In this document: piece by piece, positions 1-10,017 of the stretch
Numbering within the stretch: the first letter of the stretch is position 1
Layout of the letters: each line of letters opens with the position of its first letter
NCBI RefSeq assembly: GCF_050279675.1
Contig: NZ_JBNNUK010000018.1
Coordinates: 5,429-69,428, forward strand
Source of the DNA: Viridibacillus sp050279675
Lineage (GTDB): Bacteria; Bacillota; Bacilli; Bacillales_A; Planococcaceae
Direction: 5' to 3'
DNA: 64,000 bases
Program-made: the position numbers and the translations under genes
The notes under the pieces: model-generated
What the model saw: only the letters and a program-made list of their open reading frames with translations
Database searches by the model: none
Told to the model about the DNA's origin: nothing

Positions 1-5
1 TCAAA

Positions 6-254
6 ATGAAAAAGGTAAAAGTTTATGTAACATTGCGTGAAAGTGTATTAGATCCACAAGGTTCTGCAGTGAAAGGTTCATTACACACAATGGGCTACAA
101 AGAAGTTGCAGACGTTCGTATTGGTAAATATCTAGAATTACAAATCGAACCTTCTGACCGTGACTTAAATGTAGTGGTAAAAGAAATGTGCGAAAAATTA
201 CTTACAAATACTGTTATTGAAGACTACCGTTTTGAAGTCGAGGAGGCTAACTAA
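6..254 (+). CDS. purS: PurS subunit of phosphoribosylformylglycinamidine (FGAM) synthase
   Basis: PurS is the small structural subunit of the three-part FGAM synthase (PurS-PurQ-PurL), which catalyses the fourth step of de novo IMP synthesis. The 82-residue length and the opening [17 protein letters not shown] are typical of the family. Its stop codon lies 2 bases before the purQ start, and purL follows, so the complete enzyme is encoded in order. The window opens only 5 bases upstream, so the promoter and the earlier operon genes are not visible. The purine operon in Bacillales is PurR-controlled; no operator can be seen here. Confidence 0.96.
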   Translation: MKKVKVYVTLRESVLDPQGSAVKGSLHTMGYKEVADVRIGKYLELQIEPSDRDLNVVVKEMCEKLLTNTVIEDYRFEVEEAN

Positions 255-256
255 CT

Positions 257-943
257 ATGAAGTTCGCAGTACTCGTTTTTCCAGGATCGAACTGTGATTT
301 AGACATGTATCACGCTATTAAGGACGAGCTTGGTGAAGAAGCAGAATACGTATGGCACGATACAAAAGATTTAAGTAGTTATGACGGTATTTTATTACCA
401 GGTGGATTCTCTTACGGAGATTACTTACGTTGTGGAGCGATTGCTCGCTCTTCCAACGTTATGACTGAAGTAGTAAAAGCTGCTGAAGCAGGTAAGCCGA
501 TCCTTGGCGTTTGTAATGGCTTCCAAATTTTAACGGAGGCAGGTTTACTTCCAGGTGCTCTTCTCCGCAATAAAAACTTGAAATTCATGTGTCGTACTGT
601 TGATTTAAAAGTAGTTAACAACAATACACAATTTACAAATCAATATGCAAAAGATGAAGTAATTAAAGTACCTATCGCTCATGGTGAAGGGAATTACTAC
701 TGTGATGAGGATACCTTGCAATCTTTAAAAGACAATAACCAAATTGTTTTCACTTATTCTAGCGAAAATCCAAATGGTAGTTTAGAAGATATTGCAGGAA
801 TCGTCAATGAACGCGGTAATGTACTTGGTATGATGCCTCACCCAGAGCGCGCAGTGAATGAATTAATTGGTGGCTCAGATGGCCTTGCAGTATTCAAATC
901 AATCGTCAAACAGTGGAGGGAAACACATGTCAATCAAGCTTGA
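257..943 (+). CDS. purQ: PurQ glutaminase subunit of FGAM synthase
   Basis: Class I glutamine amidotransferase (228 residues) that supplies ammonia to PurL. The triad is visible: the nucleophile Cys86 in GVCNGFQIL, and His195 and Glu197 in the C-terminal MMPHPERA motif. The N-terminal FPGSNCDLD and the [10 protein letters not shown] segment are characteristic of PurQ. The last 17 bases overlap the start of purL, which suggests coupled translation. Length and motifs are normal. Confidence 0.97.
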   Translation: MKFAVLVFPGSNCDLDMYHAIKDELGEEAEYVWHDTKDLSSYDGILLPGGFSYGDYLRCGAIARSSNVMTEVVKAAEAGKPILGVCNGFQILTEAGLLPGALLRNKNLKFMCRTVDLKVVNNNTQFTNQYAKDEVIKVPIAHGEGNYYCDEDTLQSLKDNNQIVFTYSSENPNGSLEDIAGIVNERGNVLGMMPHPERAVNELIGGSDGLAVFKSIVKQWRETHVNQA

Positions 944-3158
944 ACCAACACAAGAGCAAATTAAAGAGCAAAAACTCTATGCACAAATGGGCTTGTCAGA
1001 TGAAGAATTTGCGCTAGTTGAAAGCATTCTAGGACGTCTACCAAACTGGACTGAAACTGGTCTGTTTTCAGTAATGTGGTCAGAGCACTGCTCATATAAA
1101 AACTCTAAACCAGTGCTACGTAAATTCCCAACTAAAGGACCTCGTGTATTACAAGGCCCTGGTGAAGGTGCAGGAATTGTCGATATCGGCGATGACCAAG
1201 CCGTTGTGTTCAAAATGGAATCACATAATCATCCGTCTGCAATTGAACCTTACCAAGGTGCAGCAACAGGTGTCGGCGGTATTATCCGTGATGTGTTCTC
1301 AATGGGTGCACGCCCGATTGCTATGTTAAATTCTCTACGCTTTGGTGAGTTAAAAACACCACGTGTGAAATATTTATTTGAAGAAGTAGTAGCAGGAATT
1401 GCAGGCTACGGTAACTGTATCGGTATTCCAACAGTTGGTGGCGAAATTCAATTTGATGATTGTTACGAAGGCAATCCACTAGTAAATGCAATGTGTGTCG
1501 GTTTAATCGATCATAAAGACATTCAAAAAGGTATTGCTTCAGGTGTGGGTAACCCAGTAATGTATGTTGGTGCTAAAACAGGTCGTGATGGTATTCACGG
1601 TGCTACATTTGCTTCTGAGGAATTAAGTGAGTCATCAGAGGAAAAACGCCCAGCTGTACAAGTTGGCGATCCATTCATGGAGAAATTGCTTCTTGAAGCT
1701 TGCCTAGAATTAGTGAAATTTGATTCACTAGTTGGAATTCAAGATATGGGTGCTGCAGGCTTAACTTCATCATCTGCCGAAATGGCTTCTAAAGCAGGTT
1801 ACGGTATTGAGATGAACTTAGATTTAGTACCTCAACGTGAAACAGGTATGACAGCTTATGAAATGATGCTTTCAGAATCTCAAGAGCGTATGTTAATCGT
1901 TGTGAAAAAAGGGCATGAAGCTGAAATCGTTACTTTATTCGAGAAGTATGGTTTAGATGCTGTAACTATCGGTCATGTAACTGACGATAAAATGCTTCGC
2001 CTTATACATAAAGGAGAAGTAGTAGCAAACGTACCTGCAGATGCTCTAGCAGAGGAAGCACCTGTTTATAACAAACCATCAGCAGTACCAGCTTACTACA
2101 ATGAATTCCAAGCAATGGAAAACGTAGAGCCCACAGTTGCTGACTATAAAGAAACTTTAATCTCACTATTAAAACAATCTACAATTGCTTCTAAAGAGTG
2201 GGTTTATGACCAGTATGATTATCAAGTACGTACATCAACAGTTGTAGCACCAGGATCTGATGCAGCAGTAGTACGTGTACGTGGTACGAACAAAGGTCTT
2301 GCTATGACAACTGACTGTAACTCTCGTTATATTTACTTAGATCCAGAAGTTGGCGGAAAAATTGCGGTTGCAGAAGCTGCCCGTAATATCGTTTGTTCTG
2401 GTGGTAAACCACTTGCAATTACAGATTGCTTGAACTTTGGTAACCCAGAAAAGCCAGAAATCTTCTGGCAAATCGAAAAATCAGCTGATGGTATTTCAGA
2501 GGCTTGTTTAGCACTAGAATCACCAGTAATCGGTGGTAATGTTTCTCTTTACAATGAGCGTAGTGGTGTAGCAGTTTATCCAACACCAACAATTGGTATG
2601 GTTGGTTTAGTTGAAGATTTAGCTCACGTTACAACACAACAAGTTAAAGAAGCTGGAGACTATATCTACTTAATCGGCGATACAAAAACTGAATTTGGTG
2701 GATCTGAACTTCAAAAAATGCAAAATGATGGACGTATTTTTGGTCTAGCACCAGAAATCGATTTAACTGTAGAAGCAACACGTCAAGATGCGTTATTAAA
2801 TGCTATTCAACAAGGTTTAGTAGCATCTGCACATGATGTTGCTGAAGGTGGAGTAGCTGTTGCATTAGCAGAAAAAACATTCGGTACAAAATTCGGAGTA
2901 GAAATCATCTTAGAAGGTTCGGCAGTAACTGCTTTATTTAGTGAATCACAATCACGTTTCTTAGTATCAGTTAAAGCTGAAAATGCACAAGCATTTGAAG
3001 TAGCTGTTAAAGATGCTCGTAAAATTGGTGTTGTTTCAGCAGATGCCACATTGAGTGTTCGCGGAGAAGACGGTTCTACATTAATCGAAGGTCCAGTAGC
3101 AGAATTCCAAGATGCTTGGAAAGGGGCAATACCATGTTTGGTGAACTCAGAGGCTTAA
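927..3158 (+). CDS. purL: PurL synthase subunit of FGAM synthase (small type)
   Basis: The ATP-dependent synthase subunit (743 residues) of the short PurL class that works with PurS and PurQ. The start at 927 follows GTGGAGGG at a good distance and gives the typical N-terminus [12 protein letters not shown]; an upstream in-frame start inside purQ has no comparable support. The [11 protein letters not shown] motif, the glycine-rich [13 protein letters not shown] and the [14 protein letters not shown] segment mark the first AIRS-like ATP-binding half, and a second AIRS-like half follows. The gene overlaps purQ by 17 bases and purF by 25 bases, as in Bacillus pur operons. Confidence 0.97.
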   Translation: MSIKLEPTQEQIKEQKLYAQMGLSDEEFALVESILGRLPNWTETGLFSVMWSEHCSYKNSKPVLRKFPTKGPRVLQGPGEGAGIVDIGDDQAVVFKMESHNHPSAIEPYQGAATGVGGIIRDVFSMGARPIAMLNSLRFGELKTPRVKYLFEEVVAGIAGYGNCIGIPTVGGEIQFDDCYEGNPLVNAMCVGLIDHKDIQKGIASGVGNPVMYVGAKTGRDGIHGATFASEELSESSEEKRPAVQVGDPFMEKLLLEACLELVKFDSLVGIQDMGAAGLTSSSAEMASKAGYGIEMNLDLVPQRETGMTAYEMMLSESQERMLIVVKKGHEAEIVTLFEKYGLDAVTIGHVTDDKMLRLIHKGEVVANVPADALAEEAPVYNKPSAVPAYYNEFQAMENVEPTVADYKETLISLLKQSTIASKEWVYDQYDYQVRTSTVVAPGSDAAVVRVRGTNKGLAMTTDCNSRYIYLDPEVGGKIAVAEAARNIVCSGGKPLAITDCLNFGNPEKPEIFWQIEKSADGISEACLALESPVIGGNVSLYNERSGVAVYPTPTIGMVGLVEDLAHVTTQQVKEAGDYIYLIGDTKTEFGGSELQKMQNDGRIFGLAPEIDLTVEATRQDALLNAIQQGLVASAHDVAEGGVAVALAEKTFGTKFGVEIILEGSAVTALFSESQSRFLVSVKAENAQAFEVAVKDARKIGVVSADATLSVRGEDGSTLIEGPVAEFQDAWKGAIPCLVNSEA

Positions 3159-4558
3159 ATGAAGAATGTGGCGTGTTTGGGATTTGGGGTAATGAAAACC
3201 CAGCGCAGCTTAGTTATTACGGTTTACATGCATTACAACATCGTGGTCAAGAAGGTGCAGGGATTGTTGTCAAAGATGGCAAGCAATTTCGCGCTGTAAA
3301 AGGTGAAGGCCTTGTAAATGATGTATTTAGTGAAGGTAAATTAGAAGGCTTAAAAGGACAAGCAGCAATAGCTCATGCACGTTATACGACAGCAGGAGGC
3401 GGCGGAATTGAAAATGTTCAGCCGCTGCTGTTCCGCTCATCAACAGGCAGTTTATCAATTGCGCATAATGGTAATTTAGTTAATGCAAATCACTTAAAGC
3501 AACATTTAGAACGTCAAGGTAGTATTTTTAACTCAACTTCTGATACAGAAGTACTTGCTCACTTAATTAAAAAAAGTACGCATCCGACATTTCTTTCAAA
3601 AGTGAAAAATGCGCTTACTTTGTTAAAAGGTGCATTTTCAATCTTAATGTTATCTGAAGAAGGTTTAATCGTGGCTCGAGACCAGAACGGTTTACGTCCT
3701 TTAGCGCTTGGTAAATTAGGCGACAGTTGGGTTGTTGCTTCTGAAACTTGTGCGTTCGATTTAATTGGCGCAGAATTCGTTCGTTCAGTTGAACCAGGAG
3801 AATTAATTGTTATTAATGATAGTGGTGTGAAAAGCGACCGTTTTGTAGAACCCGCTAAACGTGCAATGTGTGCAATGGAATATGTATATTTAGCAAGACC
3901 AGATTCAGAAATTGGTGGCATAAACGTGCATATGGCACGTAAACGTATGGGTAAAACACTTGCTAAGGAATGTGCTCATATTGAGGCAGATGTTGTAACA
4001 GGTGTTCCAGATTCAAGTATTTCCGCCGCGATTGGTTTTGCAGAAGAAAGTGGGATTCCTTACGAATTAGGCCTTATTAAAAACCGTTATGTTGGTCGTA
4101 CTTTCATCCAACCGACACAAGAGTTACGTGAACGTGGTGTGAAAATGAAATTATCTCCAGTACGTCAAGTAGTTCAAGGAAAACGTGTTGTAATGGTAGA
4201 TGATTCAATTGTTCGTGGTACAACCTCAAGACGTATAGTGAAAATGTTGAAGGAAGCTGGAGCAGCAGAAGTACATGTTGTCATCAGTTCTCCGCCAATG
4301 ACAGATCCATGCTACTACGGTATTGATACATCTTCATCAGAAGAACTTATAGCTTCTAGTCATAGTGTTGAAGAAATCCGGGATGCAATTGGTGCTGATA
4401 CGGTAACATTTTTATCTGTTGAAGGCATGGTAGAATCTATTGCTCGTCAACACGAAGGTCCGGAACGTGGTCTATGCTTAGCATGTTTTACTGGAAAATA
4501 TCCAACTGAGATTTTCCCGGATACTATCTTGCCACACGAAAAAGAACTTATACGTTAA
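3134..4558 (+). CDS. purF: Amidophosphoribosyltransferase (glutamine PRPP amidotransferase)
   Basis: Catalyses the first committed step of purine synthesis (PRPP plus Gln to phosphoribosylamine). Starting at 3134 gives [11 protein letters not shown] followed by Cys12, i.e. the 11-residue propeptide that Bacillus-type PurF removes to expose the N-terminal nucleophilic Cys. The PRPP-binding motif [13 protein letters not shown] is present near residue 360. The C-terminal [12 protein letters not shown] carries paired Cys residues, and there is a Cys in the central [13 protein letters not shown], consistent with the structural 4Fe-4S cluster of this class. The start lies inside the purL 3' end. 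Confidence 0.97.
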   Translation: MFGELRGLNEECGVFGIWGNENPAQLSYYGLHALQHRGQEGAGIVVKDGKQFRAVKGEGLVNDVFSEGKLEGLKGQAAIAHARYTTAGGGGIENVQPLLFRSSTGSLSIAHNGNLVNANHLKQHLERQGSIFNSTSDTEVLAHLIKKSTHPTFLSKVKNALTLLKGAFSILMLSEEGLIVARDQNGLRPLALGKLGDSWVVASETCAFDLIGAEFVRSVEPGELIVINDSGVKSDRFVEPAKRAMCAMEYVYLARPDSEIGGINVHMARKRMGKTLAKECAHIEADVVTGVPDSSISAAIGFAEESGIPYELGLIKNRYVGRTFIQPTQELRERGVKMKLSPVRQVVQGKRVVMVDDSIVRGTTSRRIVKMLKEAGAAEVHVVISSPPMTDPCYYGIDTSSSEELIASSHSVEEIRDAIGADTVTFLSVEGMVESIARQHEGPERGLCLACFTGKYPTEIFPDTILPHEKELIR

Positions 4559-4571
4559 GGAGACGATCTAC

Positions 4572-5633
4572 ATGTCAAAAGCATATGAACAAGCAGGCGT
4601 TAATATTGAAGCAGGCTATGAAGCAGTCCAAAGAATGAAATCACATGTTGAACGTACAGCAAGAAAAGGCATCATGGGTTCATTTGGTGGCTTTGGCGGC
4701 ATGTTCGATTTATCTGAATTAAACTTGAAGGAACCAGTTCTTATTTCTGGTACTGATGGTGTTGGGACAAAATTAAAACTCGCGTTTATGACTGATAAAC
4801 ACGATACAATCGGAGTAGACTGCGTAGCAATGTGTGTAAACGATATCGTTGCACAAGGTGCAGAGCCATTATACTTTTTAGATTACGTAGCAGTTGGTAA
4901 AGCTGAGCCTGCTAAAATCGAGCAAATTGTTAAAGGTGTTGCTGATGGTTGTGTCCAAGCGGGTGCTGCGTTAATTGGTGGCGAAACAGCTGAAATGCCT
5001 GGTCTGTATGAAGAGGACGAATATGATTTAGCGGGCTTTGCGGTTGGTGCTGCTGAAAAAGCAAACATCGTAACAGGCGAGAAAATTACAGAAGGTGACG
5101 TACTTGTAGGCCTAGCTTCTAGTGGTATTCACTCAAACGGTTATTCACTTGTCCGTAAAGTCGTTTTTGCTGATAATGGCTTTACACCTGAAACAATTGT
5201 TGAAGGCTATGAGAACCTTGGCCCGATTGGTGAAGCTTTATTAGTACCAACAAAAATTTATGCAAAACCTGTTTTAGCAATGCTAAAAGAGTGTGAAGTG
5301 CATGGTATGGCACACGTTACAGGTGGTGGTTTCTACGAAAACCTTCCTCGTATGATGCCGGAGGGACTAGCAACAGAAATTGATTTAGGCACTTGGCCAG
5401 TATTACCTGTCTTTGAATTCTTAAAAGAGAAAGGTAATCTACAAGAGCGTGATTTATATAATGTTTTCAATATGGGGATTGGATACGTACTTTCAGTACC
5501 AGCTTCTGAAGCAGCTCGTATTATAGAGATTGCTGAACAGCATGGTGAAAAAGCGTATGAAATTGGTCGCGTTGTGAAAGGTGAAGGGGTTCTTTTCAAA
5601 GGTAATCATGATGGGAGCCTAACTCATGAGTAA
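4572..5633 (+). CDS. purM: Phosphoribosylformylglycinamidine cyclo-ligase (AIR synthetase)
   Basis: Closes the imidazole ring (FGAM to AIR) with ATP. The 353-residue length is normal. The [12 protein letters not shown] motif and the central [15 protein letters not shown] motif are the hallmark AIRS-domain signatures, and the C-terminal AIRS_C domain contains [15 protein letters not shown] ribosome binding site (AAGGAG) lies 9 bases before the ATG. The last 8 bases overlap the purN start. Confidence 0.97.
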   Translation: MSKAYEQAGVNIEAGYEAVQRMKSHVERTARKGIMGSFGGFGGMFDLSELNLKEPVLISGTDGVGTKLKLAFMTDKHDTIGVDCVAMCVNDIVAQGAEPLYFLDYVAVGKAEPAKIEQIVKGVADGCVQAGAALIGGETAEMPGLYEEDEYDLAGFAVGAAEKANIVTGEKITEGDVLVGLASSGIHSNGYSLVRKVVFADNGFTPETIVEGYENLGPIGEALLVPTKIYAKPVLAMLKECEVHGMAHVTGGGFYENLPRMMPEGLATEIDLGTWPVLPVFEFLKEKGNLQERDLYNVFNMGIGYVLSVPASEAARIIEIAEQHGEKAYEIGRVVKGEGVLFKGNHDGSLTHE

Positions 5634-6195
5634 TATCGTTTCCATCGCAGTTTTCGCATCAGGCAGCGGTTCTAACTTTCAAGCTATTCAAGAAGCAATT
5701 GAACGTGGTGAACTAAATGCGAAAATTGAGCTCGTTGTCACAGATAAGCCTGGTGCTTACGTTGTAGAACGTGCTCAAGCAAAGAGTATCCCTGTATTAG
5801 CTCTAAGTCCTAAGGATTTTGGTTCTAAGGAAGCTTTTGAACAAGCTATTTTAGCTAAGCTACAAGAGTGTGAAGTGAAATGGATCGTTCTTGCGGGATA
5901 TATGCGTTTAATCGGTGAAACATTATTAAATTCCTATACTTCTAAAATTGTGAATATTCACCCTTCTCTATTACCTTCGTTTCCAGGGAAAGATGCCATT
6001 GGACAAGCAATGGAACATCGTGTGAAAGTAACGGGTGTAACAGTTCATTTTGTAGATGCGGGAATGGATACAGGTCCAATTATTGCGCAACGTGCTGTAG
6101 CAGTCACTGACGGTGATCGCGTGGCAACTGAACAAGCAATTCATGCTATTGAGCATGACCTTTATAAAGAAGCATTACAGGCAACTTTAAAATAA
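5626..6195 (+). CDS. purN: Phosphoribosylglycinamide formyltransferase (folate-dependent GART)
   Basis: Transfers a formyl group from 10-formyl-THF to GAR. The 189-residue chain opens with the nucleotide-binding [12 protein letters not shown]. It carries the catalytic Asn/His signature in [15 protein letters not shown] and the downstream Asp in DAGMDTGPI. It overlaps purM by 8 bases. A stem-loop follows in the 93-base gap before purH. Confidence 0.97.
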   Translation: MSNIVSIAVFASGSGSNFQAIQEAIERGELNAKIELVVTDKPGAYVVERAQAKSIPVLALSPKDFGSKEAFEQAILAKLQECEVKWIVLAGYMRLIGETLLNSYTSKIVNIHPSLLPSFPGKDAIGQAMEHRVKVTGVTVHFVDAGMDTGPIIAQRAVAVTDGDRVATEQAIHAIEHDLYKEALQATLK

Positions 6196-6205
6196 ATAAT
6201 TAATT

Positions 6206-6232
6206 GGAGCCAGAGCTTCGTGCTTTGGTTCC
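6206..6232 (+). other. Stem-loop in the purN-purH intergenic gap
   Basis: An 11-bp stem (GGAGCCAGAGC pairing with GCTTTGGTTCC, including G-U pairs) closes a loop of about 5 bases containing TTCG. No run of T follows, so it does not look like a simple terminator. It could be an mRNA processing or stability element inside the long pur transcript. Confidence 0.5.
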
Positions 6233-6288
6233 GATCATGTACTACATAAGAATTACAACTTGCTTTCAAATCTAAGGAGGAAATAATC

Positions 6289-7824
6289 GTGACGAAACGT
6301 GCATTAATCAGTGTCTCTGATAAATCAGGTGTTTTAGAATTTGCTAAGGAATTAGAGGCATTAGGCTATGAAATTTTATCAACAGGCGGTACTAAAAAAC
6401 ATCTACAAGAAAATGGTGTAGCAGTAACTGCTGTTGACCAAGTAACAAACTTCCCAGAAATTTTAGGTGGACGTGTTAAAACATTGAACCCGCTTATTCA
6501 TGGTGGATTACTTGCAAAACATGATGATCCTGAACACCAAGCGCAAATGGCTGAACATGGTATTCAACCGATCGAAATCGTTTGTGTAAATCTATATCCA
6601 TTCGTTGAAACAATTTCAAAGCCTAATGTAACAATCGTTGATGCTATTGAAAATATTGATATTGGTGGTCCAACAATGCTTCGTTCAGCCGCTAAAAATC
6701 AAAAATATGTAACAGTTATCGTCGATTCAAATGATTATGCAACTGTATTAACAGAGTTAAAAGCAGAAGGTCAAACAACACTTGAAACACGTCGTCGTCT
6801 AGGTGCAAAAGTATTCCGTCATACAGCGGCTTACGATTCTTATATTTCTAACTACTTAACAGAATACACTGGTGAAGAATTCCCAGAGCAAATGACTTTA
6901 ACATACGAATTAAAACAACCACTTCGTTACGGTGAAAATCCACATCAAAAAGCAGCTTTCTACCAAAAGCATTTAGGCTCAGATTTCTCAATCGCATCAG
7001 CTGAACAATTACACGGTAAAGAACTTTCTTACAATAATATTCAAGATGCAAATGCTGCACTTCAAATTATCAAAGAATTTGACGCACCAGCTGCAGTAGC
7101 AGTAAAACATATGAATCCTTGTGGCGTTGGTACAGCTGAAACAATATCTGAAGCATTCGCTAAAGCATATGAAGCAGATCCAACTTCAATCTTCGGCGGT
7201 ATCATTGCGTTGAACCGTGAAGTAGATTTAGCAACAGCAGAACAACTTGCTGGAATCTTCTTAGAAATTATCATCGCTCCTGCATTCACTGCTGAAGCAC
7301 TTGAAAAATTATCTGCGAAGAAAAATATTCGCTTACTTACAATTTCATTTGCACAAGAAAAACGTGATGCATTCAACACAGTATCTGTTGAGGGTGGTTT
7401 ACTTGTTCAAGAGCCAGATCGTTTCGGCTTAAAAGACGGAGAAGTAAAAGTTGTAACAGACCGCGAACCAACTGAAGAAGAATGGGCAGCAATGAAACTT
7501 GGTTGGTCAGTAGTAAAACACGTTAAATCGAATGCCATCGTTGTAACAGATGACAAAATGACATTAGGCGTTGGTGCTGGTCAAATGAACCGTGTAGGCT
7601 CTGCAAAAATCGCATTAGAGCAAGCTGGTGAAAAAGTAAAAGGTGCAGCACTTGCATCAGATGCATTCTTCCCTATGAATGACACTGTAGAAATTGCTGC
7701 TAAAGCAGGCATCACAGCAATCATTCAAACAGGTGGGTCAATCAAAGACCAAGACTCAATCGACAAAGCAAACGAATACGGCATCGCAATGGTGTTTACA
7801 GGAGTAAGACACTTTAAACATTAA
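6289..7824 (+). CDS. purH: Bifunctional AICAR transformylase / IMP cyclohydrolase
   Basis: Carries out the last two steps of IMP synthesis. The N-terminal MGS-like domain (IMP cyclohydrolase) opens with [16 protein letters not shown] and is followed by the AICAR transformylase domain with its Lys-His motif KHMNPCGVG near residue 267. The start is GTG at 6289, preceded by a strong AAGGAGG. The length of 511 residues is normal. The stop codon lies within an 8-base direct repeat (TTAATTTA) that flanks the GC-rich element downstream. Confidence 0.97.
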   Translation: MTKRALISVSDKSGVLEFAKELEALGYEILSTGGTKKHLQENGVAVTAVDQVTNFPEILGGRVKTLNPLIHGGLLAKHDDPEHQAQMAEHGIQPIEIVCVNLYPFVETISKPNVTIVDAIENIDIGGPTMLRSAAKNQKYVTVIVDSNDYATVLTELKAEGQTTLETRRRLGAKVFRHTAAYDSYISNYLTEYTGEEFPEQMTLTYELKQPLRYGENPHQKAAFYQKHLGSDFSIASAEQLHGKELSYNNIQDANAALQIIKEFDAPAAVAVKHMNPCGVGTAETISEAFAKAYEADPTSIFGGIIALNREVDLATAEQLAGIFLEIIIAPAFTAEALEKLSAKKNIRLLTISFAQEKRDAFNTVSVEGGLLVQEPDRFGLKDGEVKVVTDREPTEEEWAAMKLGWSVVKHVKSNAIVVTDDKMTLGVGAGQMNRVGSAKIALEQAGEKVKGAALASDAFFPMNDTVEIAAKAGITAIIQTGGSIKDQDSIDKANEYGIAMVFTGVRHFKH

Positions 7825-8052
7825 TTTAATGAAGGCAACCTAAATGCGCGGCATCGTGTGGCAGCGGTTGCATGCCCAACATCCTGTTGGTCCAAGGCGC
7901 TCGATTATCTGCGACAAGCACTGGAAGGCTCGAATCAAAGGCGCTTTTGCCTTTGACCGAGAGACTGAAGTGACCTCGAGCCGATAGCGCCTGGGACCGG
8001 ATATCTGAATAAGGAACACAACGGTAGAACATCAGCGTGATCCCTTAATTTA
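7821..8052. repeat. GC-rich structured insertion (about 216 bp) flanked by 8-bp direct repeats
   Basis: The segment 7829-8044 is about 55% GC by hand count, against roughly 35-40% around it. It is bounded by direct repeats TTAATTTA at 7821-7828 and 8045-8052, which look like a target-site duplication. Inside are an outer imperfect inverted repeat (GGTCCAAGGCGCT at 7889-7901 against AGCGCCTGGGACC at 7986-7998), a small hairpin CCAACA/TGTTGG at 7876-7890, and an inner hairpin (7929-7942 with 7949-7961). A competing pairing GGCTCGA (7927-7933) with TCGAGCC (7976-7982) is also possible. No convincing coding frame exists. It resembles, from memory, dispersed extragenic palindromic repeats of Bacillaceae. 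Confidence 0.65.
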
Positions 8053-8071
8053 TAAGTAGGAGGAAACATCA

Positions 8072-9328
8072 ATGAAAGTACTAGTTATTGGTAGCGGCGG
8101 TCGCGAGCATGCAATTGCTAAACAATTTGCAAATGCAGCATCCGTTGAGAAAGTATTTGTAGCTCCAGGTAACGATGGTATGAAAAATGATGCAGAGTGT
8201 GTTGCAATTGACGTTTTCAACTTTGCGGAACTTATTTCTTTTGCTAAAGAGCAGTCAATCGACTTAACATTTGTCGGACCTGAACAACCTTTAGTAGCTG
8301 GTATCGTGGATGCTTTTCAAGAAGCAGGTTTGCGTATTTTTGGCCCAACAAAGGCGGCAGCTAAAATAGAAGGTAGTAAATCATTTGCAAAAGAACTTAT
8401 GCAAAAATATAATATCCCAACAGCAGCGTCCGCAACTTTCACTGAAGCAGATGCAGCAATTGCATATGTGCAAAAAATGGGGGCACCAATTGTTGTAAAA
8501 GCAGATGGTCTAGCTGCTGGAAAAGGTGTAATCGTTGCTTTAACTGAAGAGGAAGCGATTGAAGGCATCAAAGACATGATTGGTAATCAACGATTTGGCG
8601 ATTCTTCTTCTCGTGTAGTAATTGAAGAATTCCTTGATGGGGAAGAGTTCTCTTACATGTCATTTGTACATAAAGGGGAAATTTATCCAATGGTTATTGC
8701 ACAAGATCATAAACGTGCATATGACGGTGATAAAGGTCCAAATACAGGTGGAATGGGTGCTTACTCTCCAGTACCTCAAATTTCTGATGCGGTTGTTAAA
8801 CGTGCATATGATGAAGTAGTCGTACCAACAGTTCAAGCGATGACAACTGAAGGTGCACCATTCACAGGGATTTTATATGCAGGACTTATTTTAACTGCTG
8901 AAGGTCCAAAGGTAATTGAATTCAATGCGCGCTTTGGTGATCCTGAGACACAAGTTGTATTACCACGTATGGTTTCTGATTTTGGAGAATTCATGATGGC
9001 CTTAATGAATGAAGAAACTTATAGATTGGAATGGTCGAACGATGCAATACTAGGTGTAGTAATTGCTTCTGAAGGATATCCAGGTGATGTAAAAAAAGGT
9101 GCTAAATTACCGTCACTTGAAAAACTATCGACAAACTTCGATGTATTTCATGCCGGAACAAAGCTAGTAGGAGAAGATTTTATAGGCAACGGTGGTCGTG
9201 TACTACTAGTTACTACAAAGGCTACATCATTAAAAGAAGCACAACAAAAAGTATATGAAGGTTTATCTAAAGAATCGTGGGCAGGCTTTTTCCACCGTTC
9301 GGATATTGGTTGGCGTACAATGAAGTAA
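8072..9328 (+). CDS. purD: Phosphoribosylamine-glycine ligase (GAR synthetase)
   Basis: ATP-grasp ligase joining glycine to phosphoribosylamine; last gene of the pur operon here. The N-terminal VIGSGGREHAIA, the ATP-grasp lid KADGLAAGKGV and the signature GPNTGGMGAYSP are all present, and the FNARFGDPETQVVLP segment near residue 285 holds the metal ligands. The length of 418 residues is normal. It has its own strong ribosome binding site (GTAGGAGG) just downstream of the inserted repeat element, and a terminator follows immediately. Confidence 0.97.
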   Translation: MKVLVIGSGGREHAIAKQFANAASVEKVFVAPGNDGMKNDAECVAIDVFNFAELISFAKEQSIDLTFVGPEQPLVAGIVDAFQEAGLRIFGPTKAAAKIEGSKSFAKELMQKYNIPTAASATFTEADAAIAYVQKMGAPIVVKADGLAAGKGVIVALTEEEAIEGIKDMIGNQRFGDSSSRVVIEEFLDGEEFSYMSFVHKGEIYPMVIAQDHKRAYDGDKGPNTGGMGAYSPVPQISDAVVKRAYDEVVVPTVQAMTTEGAPFTGILYAGLILTAEGPKVIEFNARFGDPETQVVLPRMVSDFGEFMMALMNEETYRLEWSNDAILGVVIASEGYPGDVKKGAKLPSLEKLSTNFDVFHAGTKLVGEDFIGNGGRVLLVTTKATSLKEAQQKVYEGLSKESWAGFFHRSDIGWRTMK

Positions 9329-9332
9329 AACG

Positions 9333-9367
9333 AAAAGCTGCCCGATTGTTAGGTCGGACAGCTTTTT
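9333..9367. terminator. Terminator after purD, probably bidirectional
   Basis: Hairpin AAAAGCTGCCCGA / TCGGACAGCTTTTT with T-runs on both strands. It ends the pur operon and can also serve the convergent minus-strand gene that ends at 9382. Confidence 0.85.
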
Positions 9368-9381
9368 GTATAGTATGGAAA

Positions 9382-9834
9382 TTATGAATTAGTTGAGTTA
9401 GATTGATTGTTATTATTGTTCTGTTTTTGATCGTTAGACTGGTTTTTAGAGTTGTTGTTTTGTGAATTATTCTTTTCACCATTACTATTGGAGTTACTAT
9501 TCGAATTACTATTGGAATTAGCATTTGAATTGCCACCAGCAAAATCTTTCATCAATTGATCAATATTCGGAATAATACTCGCAGCTTGGCCACCAAAAGC
9601 ACTTGTCATAGAACTATCCATCACGGATTTCATAGTGGAGTTCATCATTGCCTTTGTTGGACAATACTTTAAAATACCTTCCGCTGTTTTCATAGCACCG
9701 ATAATAATCATCAATCGACCACCAGTACAATTAGAATCGCGCGAAATTCTACCGATACCAAATGCTGTCATAGTTATACCACATGTTAACCGCATATAAG
9801 CATTTCTCGTACTTAAGTTTTCTGATTGTGTCAA
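9382..9834 (-). CDS. DUF2892 (YgaP-like) membrane protein with an Asn/Ser-rich tail
   Basis: A 150-residue protein read from TTG at 9834, with GGAGGG 8 bases upstream. Residues 8-63 resemble the short DUF2892 domain (the YgaP transmembrane type): an STRNAYMRL opening, two hydrophobic glycine-rich helices and a closing KYCPTKAMM. Residues 64-93 are a linker. From about residue 98 the chain is almost pure Asn/Ser/Gln/Lys, including a run of alternating Ser-Asn units that is also a simple DNA repeat. The function is unknown. It is convergent with purD and shares the terminator. The tail suggests an extracytoplasmic or spore-associated disordered segment, but that is inference. Confidence 0.75.
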   Translation of the reverse strand: MTQSENLSTRNAYMRLTCGITMTAFGIGRISRDSNCTGGRLMIIIGAMKTAEGILKYCPTKAMMNSTMKSVMDSSMTSAFGGQAASIIPNIDQLMKDFAGGNSNANSNSNSNSNSNSNGEKNNSQNNNSKNQSNDQKQNNNNNQSNSTNS

Positions 9835-9883
9835 TTAAGTCACCCTCCTATACAAATTTTCCCACAAAATACTACTAAAAACT

Positions 9884-9911
9884 TTGCTTTCCTAAAGTGC
9901 TGTGATACGAT
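9884..9911 (+). promoter_or_regulatory. Candidate promoter for the yerA-yerB-yerC genes
   Basis: TTGCTT, a 16-base spacer and TACGAT, with an extended -10 TG at 9903-9904. It sits about 100 bases before the yerA start. A second TTGACA at 9948 has no good -10 partner. Confidence 0.35.
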
Positions 9912-10017
9912 AATTCAATAATGCAAAAACAGTATTAAATCCTATTTTTGACATAAATTAAATAATCGATTTAACGAGCATATAAACAAAAAAGAAAAGC
10001 GAAAGGAGATGGATGTA

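Noticed and set aside
867..926. Longer N-terminus for purL beginning inside purQ
   Set aside because: No ribosome binding site for the upstream start; the start at 927 has GGAGGG and matches the family N-terminus.
7826..8032. A 68-codon minus-strand frame inside the GC-rich element
   Set aside because: No ribosome binding site, it lies wholly within the palindromic repeat, and the translation has no family resemblance.
1..9328. Purine riboswitch or PurR box for the pur operon
   Set aside because: The operon start lies before the window; nothing of this kind is visible in the sequence given.
9948..9976. TTGACA at 9948 as the yerA promoter
   Set aside because: A consensus -35, but there is no acceptable -10 at 16-18 bases.
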